Assembly (NCBI GenBank): GCA_903930665.1
Contig: CAIYZI010000541.1
Span: 1 to 6,597 of the forward strand
Length of the DNA: 6,597 nucleotides
Direction of reading: 5' to 3'
From: an uncultured beta proteobacterium
Lineage (GTDB): Bacteria > Pseudomonadota > Gammaproteobacteria > Burkholderiales > Burkholderiaceae
Shown: piece after piece, positions 1 through 6,114 of the stretch
Layout: every line of letters begins with the position of its first letter
How positions within the stretch are numbered: the stretch's first letter is position 1
The notes under the pieces: generated by a model
Told to the model about the DNA's origin: nothing
The model's database searches: none
Seen by the model: only the letters and a program-made list of their open reading frames with translations
Made by a program: the position numbers and the translations under genes

Positions 1-1
1 T

Positions 2-592
2 AAAAAAGCTGAAAAAATCGCAGAGCCAATAAAGCATGGTGCGATTGTTTATGTTGGAGGGCAGTCAAGAAGTGGAAAAAGTACATTTTCTAGCCTACTC
101 GCTATCGCGTTAAGAAATCAAGGAAAGGTCTGTCACATTATTAGGACGGATAATTGGCTGAAAAATATAGAACTTAGAGGTTCCGGAGTTTTAGGACGCC
201 ATGATTTAGAGGGATTTTCTACTATTTTAGAGAAAATTAAAAACCGAATGGGTCAACTAAATTTGAGTTTGCCCTTTTATTTGAAGAAGTCTAGAAAATC
301 TATTAAAGATGGAGTAAGAATTACCGTTGAAAAAAATGATATTGTCATTATTGAAGGAATAATTGCATTAAATTTTTCAAAAAATAATAACGACTATAAA
401 TATTATATTGAGACTGAAGAAGCGTCCAGAAAAAAAAGAATGGAGCATGAATACTCGCTAAGAGGCGAATCTATTTTTTTTGAGAAAATTTATTGCGACC
501 GATTGGCAGATGAATCATTATGGGTTGAAGCTACTGCAAAAGATTCAACACGTATAAATCTTGATGATTGGGAGGGTATGGATGATTATTAG
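2..592 (+). CDS. Uridine-kinase-like P-loop kinase, 5'-truncated by the window edge
   Basis: The frame is open from base 2 to the TAG at 590-592, giving 196 visible residues with no start in view. A Walker A loop, GQSRSGKST, lies at visible residues 20-28 (bases 59-85). A Walker-B-like strand ending in Glu-Gly (DIVIIEGIIAL, residues 113-123) follows, and then a basic segment with RKKRMEHEYSLRG. This order of strand, EG and R-rich/RG segment is that of the uridine kinase/phosphoribulokinase family, which transfers phosphate from ATP to a small hydroxyl substrate in the cytoplasm. The visible part is about one such domain, so most of the kinase is present. The charged residues before the P-loop (AEKIAEPIKHG) suggest either a short N-terminal extension or a linker from an upstream fused domain. 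The gene overlaps the next kinase by 11 bp, which points to a role in the same sugar pathway rather than nucleoside salvage. The substrate is unknown. I am confident of the P-loop kinase fold and unsure of the function. Confidence 0.8.
   Translation, partial: KKAEKIAEPIKHGAIVYVGGQSRSGKSTFSSLLAIALRNQGKVCHIIRTDNWLKNIELRGSGVLGRHDLEGFSTILEKIKNRMGQLNLSLPFYLKKSRKSIKDGVRITVEKNDIVIIEGIIALNFSKNNNDYKYYIETEEASRKKRMEHEYSLRGESIFFEKIYCDRLADESLWVEATAKDSTRINLDDWEGMDDY
571..576 (+). promoter_or_regulatory. Shine-Dalgarno site for the GHMP kinase
   Basis: GGAGGG lies five bases before the ATG at 582, inside the last codons of the upstream kinase gene. It supports 582 as the start rather than the in-frame TTG (561) or ATG (564), which lie upstream of the ribosome-binding site. 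Confidence 0.75.
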
Positions 593-1565
593 CAGAACGC
601 CTTTGAGGATGAGTTTTGTTGGCGGTGGTAGCGATTTGCCGGCCTTTTACCATAGGCATCCAGGGGCTGTAATAAGTACAGCTATCAATAAATATGTCTA
701 TGTCAATGTGAACAAGAAATTTGATGAGGGCGTAAGGATTGGCTACTCAAAAAATGAAGAGGTAGCCTCCGTCGCCGAGATAGAGCATCAACTTGTGCGT
801 GCTGCAATGACAAGGCTAAAAATCGATGGAGGTATTGAAATAACCACCATTGCAGATATTCCATCAAAAGGAAGTGGATTGGGATCATCTAGTTCATTTA
901 CCGTTGGTCTATTACATGCGCTAAATGCTTACAAGCATAATTATATTTCTGGCGAGGATCTGGCAAAGGAGGCTTGCAAGGTAGAAATTGAGATGTGTGG
1001 CGAGCCTATTGGTAAGCAGGATCAATGGGCTGCCGCATTAGGGGGATTTAATATTCTCGAATTTCATTCTGATGGTTCAGTCACATCCGATCCAGTTATT
1101 TGCAAACCTGAAACTATTTCTAAGTTAGAAAAAAATTTATTGATGTTTTACACGGGCATAACTCGAAGCGCCTCTGCTTTGCTTAAAGAGCAAAGTATGG
1201 TGATGGAAAAAAGTCTTGATAAGCAGAATACATTAATGGAGATGGTGAAATTGGCCTATGTAATGAGGGATGAGCTTTGTAGTAACAATGTGGATTCTTT
1301 CGGAGAGATATTGCATGAAAACTGGATTCTTAAAAAAAGCATTACCACCGAAATAAGTAACCCAGAAATAGATGCTACGTATGATTTGGCAATAAAAGCA
1401 GGTGCAAGTGGTGGCAAGATACTTGGTGCTGGAGCAGGGGGCTTTCTCTTATTTTATGCCCCATTTGAATTGCATGATCGAATAAAAATGGCCCTTCCTC
1501 ACTTGAGACCAATTAATTTCTCTTTTGAAAATATCGGCAGCAAAATTATTTTTTACAATCAATAA
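582..1565 (+). CDS. hddA: GHMP-family sugar kinase, D-glycero-alpha-D-manno-heptose 7-phosphate kinase type
   Basis: The 327-residue protein is a typical length for HddA-type kinases. These phosphorylate D-glycero-D-manno-heptose 7-phosphate at C1 in the cytoplasm, on the way to GDP-heptose for surface polysaccharides. The N-terminus SRTPLRMSFVGGGSDLPAF (residues 4-22) is the hallmark substrate-side motif. The glycine/serine-rich ATP loop PSKGSGLGSSSS is at 94-105, the GKQDQWAAALGG segment with the likely catalytic Asp147 is at 144-155, and the C-terminal GHMP motif GGKILGAGAGGFLLF is at 277-291. All four are intact. The start at 582 has a good Shine-Dalgarno site and begins directly at the conserved MIISRTPLR. 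The gene overlaps the upstream P-loop kinase by 11 bp and is followed by a 38-bp gap. Isomerase (gmhA), phosphatase (gmhB) and nucleotidyltransferase (hddC) partners are not in the window and could lie upstream. Related GHMP kinases (fucose or galactose type) are less likely. Family assignment is firm, and the exact heptose substrate is inferred. Confidence 0.85.
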   Translation: MIISRTPLRMSFVGGGSDLPAFYHRHPGAVISTAINKYVYVNVNKKFDEGVRIGYSKNEEVASVAEIEHQLVRAAMTRLKIDGGIEITTIADIPSKGSGLGSSSSFTVGLLHALNAYKHNYISGEDLAKEACKVEIEMCGEPIGKQDQWAAALGGFNILEFHSDGSVTSDPVICKPETISKLEKNLLMFYTGITRSASALLKEQSMVMEKSLDKQNTLMEMVKLAYVMRDELCSNNVDSFGEILHENWILKKSITTEISNPEIDATYDLAIKAGASGGKILGAGAGGFLLFYAPFELHDRIKMALPHLRPINFSFENIGSKIIFYNQ

Positions 1566-1590
1566 ACTACTGTTAACTTAAATTTCAATT

Positions 1591-1597
1591 GGAAGGA
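1591..1597 (+). promoter_or_regulatory. Shine-Dalgarno site fixing a TTG start
   Basis: GGAAGGA lies six bases before the TTG at 1604, in the 38-bp gap after the heptose kinase. It is the only strong ribosome-binding site nearby. It overlaps the upstream in-frame TTG at 1589-1591, so that codon cannot be the start it serves. The rest of the gap is AT-rich, with no hairpin or T-run terminator. Confidence 0.7.
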
Positions 1598-1603
1598 TGC
1601 ATT

Positions 1604-2893
1604 TTGAATAGCGCAATTATATTGGGGGGAGGCATTGCTGGATTGTCTTTGGCCTCTTTTTTAGATGAAAGATGCACAATCCTAGAGAGAAATGAAGTGG
1701 TTGGCGGACTCTCGAGAAGCTACAAAATTAATGGTATCGACTATGACATAGGGCCACATATTATTTTTTCGAAAAATGAAGAGGTTCTGCGTCTTCATAC
1801 TGAAATGATTCCAACAAGCAAAATTCGTCGGTCGAATCAAATATTCTATAAAGGTCGATATATTAAATACCCCTTTGAGAATGATCTTGGAAGTTTGCCG
1901 GCTGAAGATAGGGATCGATGTTTGCAGGAGTTTTTAGAGAATCCCTACGAAAATTACGAGCCTAAAAATATGCTCCAATTTTTCTTAAAAACTTTTGGGG
2001 AGGGCATTACGCAGTCATATCTGCAACCATACAATCAAAAGATTTGGAAATTTGACCCGTCATGTATGGATACTCAAATGGTTGAGCGAATACCTAAACC
2101 ACCCAAAGAGGATGTAATTGCTTCCGCAAGTGGGGTTGCTACCGAAGGATATACGCATCAATTATATTTTTATTACCCAGTAAGCGGAGGATTTCAGACC
2201 TTGGTGGATGCATATGCTGAAAAGGCCTCCATAAAGGGGGCTGTCAAAACCGGCATAAATATTTCTTCCATCAATAAAGAGGGTGAAGATTGGGTTGTTT
2301 GTACAAATAACGGTGAAATTAGAGGGCAAAAGTTAATTAACTGCATGCCCCTGCACGAACTTTTTAAAATAATGCCTCACCCAGATTATGTGGCTAGTGC
2401 TTTAAAAGCGCTCCTGTATAACTCAATCCACATAGTGACAATTCACGTAAAATCTGATCGTATTGGCGATCACTTTGCGCTATACATTCCCGACCAAGAC
2501 ATAATATTTCATCGTCTTTCTAAGTTAAATTTTCTTGGAGAAAAGTATTGCCATGCAGATGGTTCAACAACCCTCATGGCTGAGGTCACATTTAGACCCG
2601 ATAGTTATCTGGCAAAAATGAATATCAAAGATATTGAAAATACGGTAATTTCAGATCTTGTTAGGCTAAATTTTATTTCCGCTAAAGACGTTCTAGACAT
2701 AGAAACTCGTACGGAAAAATATGCCTATGTTATTTATGATCTAGATCATAGAAAAAATGCCGACCTTGTTCTTGGGTATTTGAGGGAACTAGGGATTGAG
2801 TCAGTAGGACGTTTTGCTGAGTTTGAATACTTAAACACTGATGGCGTAGTTGAGCATACGCTTGCATTAGCCAGAAGGTTAAATGCAAGTTAA
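1604..2893 (+). CDS. FAD-dependent oxidoreductase, UDP-galactopyranose mutase / amine oxidase-like
   Basis: Read from TTG at 1604, the protein has 429 residues and begins at once with a Rossmann dinucleotide-binding strand and loop, NSAIILGGGIAGLS (residues 2-15). Next come the acidic end of strand 2 (ILERNEVVGGLSRS, 26-39) and YDIGPHIIF (47-55), which resembles the FAD- and substrate-contacting GPH segment of UDP-galactopyranose mutases. The middle carries YNQKIWKFDPSCMD (143-156) and ERIPKPP (161-167). The C-terminus has GRFAEFEYLNTDGVVEHTLA (402-421), the usual FAD-contacting end of this superfamily. It is longer than bacterial Glf (about 370-390 residues) and diverges from it, so I give no symbol. 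Relatives are often found in polysaccharide loci, where they may rearrange or oxidise a nucleotide- or lipid-linked sugar. That role is inferred. The stop overlaps the next ATG by one base (TAATG, 2891-2895), indicating coupling to the GT4 gene. Confidence 0.8.
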   Translation: MNSAIILGGGIAGLSLASFLDERCTILERNEVVGGLSRSYKINGIDYDIGPHIIFSKNEEVLRLHTEMIPTSKIRRSNQIFYKGRYIKYPFENDLGSLPAEDRDRCLQEFLENPYENYEPKNMLQFFLKTFGEGITQSYLQPYNQKIWKFDPSCMDTQMVERIPKPPKEDVIASASGVATEGYTHQLYFYYPVSGGFQTLVDAYAEKASIKGAVKTGINISSINKEGEDWVVCTNNGEIRGQKLINCMPLHELFKIMPHPDYVASALKALLYNSIHIVTIHVKSDRIGDHFALYIPDQDIIFHRLSKLNFLGEKYCHADGSTTLMAEVTFRPDSYLAKMNIKDIENTVISDLVRLNFISAKDVLDIETRTEKYAYVIYDLDHRKNADLVLGYLRELGIESVGRFAEFEYLNTDGVVEHTLALARRLNAS

Positions 2894-4449
2894 TGAACCA
2901 AACAAAAAAATTAAAAATTAATTTTGTCCTGCCGCCTTCACAAAAAATTTCAGGTGGACCACTCGCAATTCTTGAATATGCAAATAGGTTGATGGATAGA
3001 GGTCATGTCGTAACAATTACAACTTATCCAGACAATTTTTGGGACGGGGAAAATCCATTTCCATGGTTTAAGTTCAAAGGGGATATCCTATTTAAAAAAT
3101 GTAGAGAAAATAGTGGCCTATTGATTAAAATTTCTCATAAATTTAGAAAAATATTTCCTAATGTAGGAATACCGAGTGTATTAAAAAACCATTACAGGAA
3201 GGTGAATTTACAAAAGCTTGGGGGTATTGATTTAAATAAATATAGTATTTTATATAAAGAGCCATTTGATTTTATTGGCGGACAATTGCCTATATGGTTG
3301 GGGTTGATAGAGGCAATGCCAGAATGTGATTTAAATATTTCAACGGTGTGGACTACTACTTTTCCAGTCTACCTCAGTAAAAAGGGTAAGCCCGTATATT
3401 TTATGCAGCACTATGAAGAAATATTTTATCCATTTGATACAAGCTACGTCTTGCAGAGATTACTCGCTAGGTCATCATATGATTTGCCCATCTATAAAAT
3501 TGCAAATTCATCATGGCTGCAAAAAATAATTTTAAATAAACACCGTCAAGCGGTACCATTTTCTAATAATGGAATTGAAATTGCCGACTTTAATCCTATG
3601 AAAAAGCTAAGCGCAGAGGATGGGATTATAAGAGTGGTTACGTATTCTCGGCCAGAGCAATGGAAGGGATTTGTCGATGCAGTTCAAGCTATGGCAAGAA
3701 TCTACAAGACTTACGGAAAAAAGATTGAGTGGCATGTGTTTGGATATTTGCATCCAAATTTAAATGAAAAAAATGAATTTGCAAGTTATAAATTTCATTC
3801 AAAACTTTCATTTCACGAATTGGCGAAACTATATGCAACAGCTGATATCGCATTATGTACGTCATGGTATGAAAGTTTTCCACTTCCTCCATTGGAGGCG
3901 ATGGCATGCGGAACTGCAGTAGTTACAACTGACTTGGGAACTGAAGATTACGCATTTCATGAGAAGAATGCGTTAGTTGTTAGGTCAAGGGATATTGAAG
4001 GGATTTTTTCTTCAGTATCAAGATTGACAGATGATGAGACGCTTCGAAAAGCTTTAGCAGAAGAAGGACGCAAGACTGCCGAGGAATTTGATTGGGATAC
4101 TGCTGTAGATCGCAGAGAGGAGCTGCTTTATTCTGTATATAACGGAAGCATTGATTATGATATTTTAGCAACAGCTAAAACCGGTTTATACGATTATTCG
4201 GGATGCGAGTTTGAAAGGGTGATTATTGATGGGTTACCTGAAAAAGGGATTTTTACATCCAATGAAAATATTTATATTTTGAATTGTGGTGCTAAACATA
4301 GAATAAATTCTAGCGAATTGGCTGATAGATGTACGGATCTTGGTTATCAATATGTGAAAGTTGATGTCTTAACAGCCGAATCCTTGCCTATGGGGCCTGC
4401 AATCATTAATGAATCCGACATCCCCCCCTTTAAATATAATGAAATTTAA
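2893..4449 (+). CDS. GT4-family glycosyltransferase with an added C-terminal module
   Basis: The 518-residue GT-B enzyme should transfer a sugar from a nucleotide donor, with retention of configuration, to the growing lipid-linked oligosaccharide at the inner membrane. The N-terminal Rossmann half starts with INFVLPPSQKISGGPLAILEYANRL (acceptor side, residues 9-33). The donor half runs from about 246 to 412, with RPEQWKGF (253-260), HVFG (281-284) and the E-x7-E donor motif from Glu327 to Glu335 in YESFPLPPLEAMACGTAVV. Ordinary GT4 enzymes end at about 370-420 residues. Here about 100 more follow, including a compact stretch at 443-505 (bases 4219-4407) described separately. The start at 2893 overlaps the flavoprotein stop, and an AGAAGG at 2873-2878 is rather distant, so translation is probably coupled. 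The last 11 bases overlap the next transferase, and a C7 run lies in the final codons. The donor and acceptor cannot be told from the sequence. No signal peptide or membrane helix is visible. Confidence 0.88.
   Translation: MNQTKKLKINFVLPPSQKISGGPLAILEYANRLMDRGHVVTITTYPDNFWDGENPFPWFKFKGDILFKKCRENSGLLIKISHKFRKIFPNVGIPSVLKNHYRKVNLQKLGGIDLNKYSILYKEPFDFIGGQLPIWLGLIEAMPECDLNISTVWTTTFPVYLSKKGKPVYFMQHYEEIFYPFDTSYVLQRLLARSSYDLPIYKIANSSWLQKIILNKHRQAVPFSNNGIEIADFNPMKKLSAEDGIIRVVTYSRPEQWKGFVDAVQAMARIYKTYGKKIEWHVFGYLHPNLNEKNEFASYKFHSKLSFHELAKLYATADIALCTSWYESFPLPPLEAMACGTAVVTTDLGTEDYAFHEKNALVVRSRDIEGIFSSVSRLTDDETLRKALAEEGRKTAEEFDWDTAVDRREELLYSVYNGSIDYDILATAKTGLYDYSGCEFERVIIDGLPEKGIFTSNENIYILNCGAKHRINSSELADRCTDLGYQYVKVDVLTAESLPMGPAIINESDIPPFKYNEI
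4219..4407 (+). other. C-terminal accessory module of the GT4 enzyme
   Basis: Residues 443-505 of the GT4 protein form a pattern that is not part of the GT-B fold: VIIDGLPEKGIF, then NIYILNCGAKHRI, then LADRCTDLGYQYVKVDVL and LPMGPAI. The order is a short strand with Asp-Gly, a tyrosine strand followed by Gly-x-Lys-His-x-Ile, a Leu-Gly-Tyr helix end, and a final Pro-x-Gly-Pro. From memory, this layout recalls a small repeated module of bacterial surface proteins with a vYvi..GkkhxI...LGY pattern. I could not check it by search. Its function here is unknown; acceptor or cell-surface binding is one guess. Confidence 0.45.
4422..4428 (+). repeat. C7 homopolymer tract at the GT4/GT2 junction
   Basis: Seven consecutive C residues lie in an otherwise AT-rich stretch, spanning the end of the Ile510 codon and the codons for Pro511 and Pro512 of the GT4 gene, 11 bases before the next gene's ATG. 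Loss of one C moves the GT4 frame into the GT2 frame, which is open from at least 4409 to 5302. Gain of one C brings TAA at 4431-4433 into frame, removing only the last few residues. Whether the tract varies is unknown. Confidence 0.6.
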
Positions 4450-5302
4450 TAAAATTGCAGCAATATATACCGCATATAAACCCGATCATAAATTTATAGA
4501 GCGAATAAATTTTATACTTGATAAGTGTGAAATAGTTATCGTGGTTGATAATACGCCGGGATGTCATAAATTTCCAGATAACTTAAAAAAAATTAAAGTT
4601 ATACAAGATGGTGTTAATAAAGGTTTGGGTTCGGCGTTAAATATTGGTATTACTGCGGCTAAAAAGTTGCAATGTGATGCGGTTTTATTGCTAGATCAAG
4701 ATAGCACACCAGATAAGGCTCTGCTTGATAAGTTAGAGGCATCCATCTTTGATTTGGGCATTGAAAAGATATGCGTAGGACCAAAATTTATAGATGATGG
4801 CGTCGAAAGCTATAGTAATTTAAATATAAATAAAACAGGCTATGTTAAGGTAAGCTGTCTGCCAACATCTGGAATGATGTTTGGTATTGCGGAAAATCAA
4901 GCTATTGAAAATTTTTCTGAAGAATTATTTTTAGATTTTGTCGATTTTGATTGGTGCTGGAGAATGGGCAAAAATTATGGCTGGAGTATGTACTGTATTC
5001 CAGAAGCTGAAATGCCTCATAGGCTCGGATTGGCTCAAAAGAGTTTTTTTGGCCTAAAATATCACATACCATCGCCATTTCGTCATTATTTTCAATTTAG
5101 AGATACATTGAAGTTAATATCATATGTATATGTTCCAACCTATTCAAAATTTAGATTGGGAGTTATTTTGTTTCCAAAGTTATTAATTTACCCATGGATT
5201 TTGGATAATGGAATTGAAAGACTCCAATGGATGCTAAAGGGAATACGAGACTTTTTTAACGGAATATCTGGGGTGGGTAGTGCAAGGAATTTACTGAAAT
5301 AG
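4439..5302 (+). CDS. GT2-family glycosyltransferase, rhamnosyltransferase (RfbF/RhlC) type
   Basis: The 287-residue GT-A enzyme likely adds a deoxyhexose, perhaps rhamnose, to the lipid-linked repeat unit at the cytoplasmic face of the membrane. Visible marks are the first strand KIAAIYTAYKPD (residues 5-16), VIVVDNTPG (33-41) for nucleotide binding, NKGLGSALNIGI (60-71), and the metal-binding LLDQDSTPD (84-92), in which Asp86 and Asp88 form the DxD. VDFDWCWRMG (168-177) carries the probable catalytic base region. HYFQFRDTLKL (216-226) is near the C-terminal part seen in the rhamnosyltransferase group. I chose the ATG at 4439 because it sits directly before the conserved first strand. An in-frame ATG at 4409 would add ten residues. 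No Shine-Dalgarno site precedes 4439, so translation probably depends on coupling through the 11-bp overlap with the GT4 gene. The fold is certain, the rhamnose specificity tentative. Confidence 0.85.
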   Translation: MKFNKIAAIYTAYKPDHKFIERINFILDKCEIVIVVDNTPGCHKFPDNLKKIKVIQDGVNKGLGSALNIGITAAKKLQCDAVLLLDQDSTPDKALLDKLEASIFDLGIEKICVGPKFIDDGVESYSNLNINKTGYVKVSCLPTSGMMFGIAENQAIENFSEELFLDFVDFDWCWRMGKNYGWSMYCIPEAEMPHRLGLAQKSFFGLKYHIPSPFRHYFQFRDTLKLISYVYVPTYSKFRLGVILFPKLLIYPWILDNGIERLQWMLKGIRDFFNGISGVGSARNLLK

Positions 5303-5313
5303 TTAATCAAATT

Positions 5314-6114
5314 ATGACTAATAGTAATCCAGAAATTTCTATAATATTTCCTATATATAATGAAAATATTAATTATCTTGAAAAATCAATAATAAGTTTA
5401 TTGAATCAGTCGTTTACAAATTTCGAATGTATATTTATTGATGATAGCAATGATGCCTCTCCAGAATATTACTGTAAGAAAATAATCGGTAAAGATAGTC
5501 GATTTCGGTATTTAAAGCCAAAAAAACGCATTGGGCTGCCCGCAAGTCTTAATCTTGGTATATCAATTGCCAAATCTGATTTAATAGCTAGGTTTGATTC
5601 TGATGATCTATGCGAATTTGATCGACTAGAAAAACAATTAAATTATTTAAAACTACATAAAAAAGTTGATGTATTAGGTAGTTCTATTACTCTAATCGAT
5701 GAAGTTGGCAGTGTTAGTGGGCTAAAAAATTATCCAAGTGACCATGCATCAATTTCTAAATTTTTTTTAGTGAGAAACGCAATCGCACATCCAAGTGTAA
5801 TGTTCAGAAAGGAATTAATTTCTAAATATGGAGGTTATGATGAGGCCTTTTTATACGCCGAAGATCTTGAGCTTTGGTTAAGGCTATTAAATCATGGGGT
5901 TCAGTTTCACAATTTGAACTACCCATTATTGAGGTATAGAAGTACTAATCGATATATGAGTCATAAGAATTGGATTTACAATATTAAAGCAAGGTTAAAA
6001 AATTTAGGAAAAAAAGATATTTTATTAAAGCTAATAATTATTTTTATGATATTTTTATTATTGTATATACCAAGCAGATTTATTAATTTTTTTCGTAATA
6101 TCAAATATATTTGA
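5314..6114 (+). CDS. GT2-family glycosyltransferase with C-terminal membrane segment
   Basis: The 266-residue protein is a classic GT-A transferase of the kind common in O-antigen and exopolysaccharide loci. It opens with ISIIFPIYNENINYLEKSI (residues 8-26), followed by CIFIDDSNDAS (39-49), GLPASLNLGI (74-83) and the metal-binding RFDSDD (93-98). IAHPSVMFRKE (157-167) and YAEDLELWLR (181-190) follow, the latter holding the ED-x-ELW motif with the likely catalytic acid residue. A hydrophobic stretch at about 237-252 (LLKLIIIFMIFLLLYI), followed by basic residues, looks like a membrane anchor, suggesting the enzyme works at the membrane on undecaprenyl-linked acceptor. The start at 5314 lies 11 bp after the previous stop without a good Shine-Dalgarno site. 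The stop TGA overlaps the next ATG by one base. The coding sequence is very AT-rich, especially at the 3' end. The sugar transferred is unknown. Confidence 0.87.
   Translation: MTNSNPEISIIFPIYNENINYLEKSIISLLNQSFTNFECIFIDDSNDASPEYYCKKIIGKDSRFRYLKPKKRIGLPASLNLGISIAKSDLIARFDSDDLCEFDRLEKQLNYLKLHKKVDVLGSSITLIDEVGSVSGLKNYPSDHASISKFFLVRNAIAHPSVMFRKELISKYGGYDEAFLYAEDLELWLRLLNHGVQFHNLNYPLLRYRSTNRYMSHKNWIYNIKARLKNLGKKDILLKLIIIFMIFLLLYIPSRFINFFRNIKYI

Noticed and set aside
561..581. Upstream in-frame TTG/ATG starts for the GHMP kinase
   Set aside because: They precede the Shine-Dalgarno site and add residues that do not match the family N-terminus.
621..628. GGCGGTGG, one base from the ops element of polysaccharide operons
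   Set aside because: It encodes the conserved Gly-Gly-Gly of the kinase motif, differs from GGCGGTAG, and lies within a gene rather than in a leader.
703..888. 61-codon reading frame on the minus strand
   Set aside because: It lies wholly inside the well-supported heptose kinase gene and shows no recognisable domain.
3689..4171. Two minus-strand reading frames (3689-3907 and 3980-4171)
   Set aside because: Both are antisense to conserved GT4 motifs and have no recognisable protein features.
4409..4438. Earlier ATG for the first GT2 transferase
   Set aside because: The ten added residues (with Pro-rich NPTSPPLNI) come from the GT4 overlap region, and the conserved first strand starts right after 4439. 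It cannot be fully excluded because neither start has a clear ribosome-binding site.
5761..5768. T8 run inside the second GT2 gene as a possible phase-variable tract
   Set aside because: Such runs are expected by chance in this AT-rich DNA and encode Phe-Phe-Leu in a hydrophobic segment.
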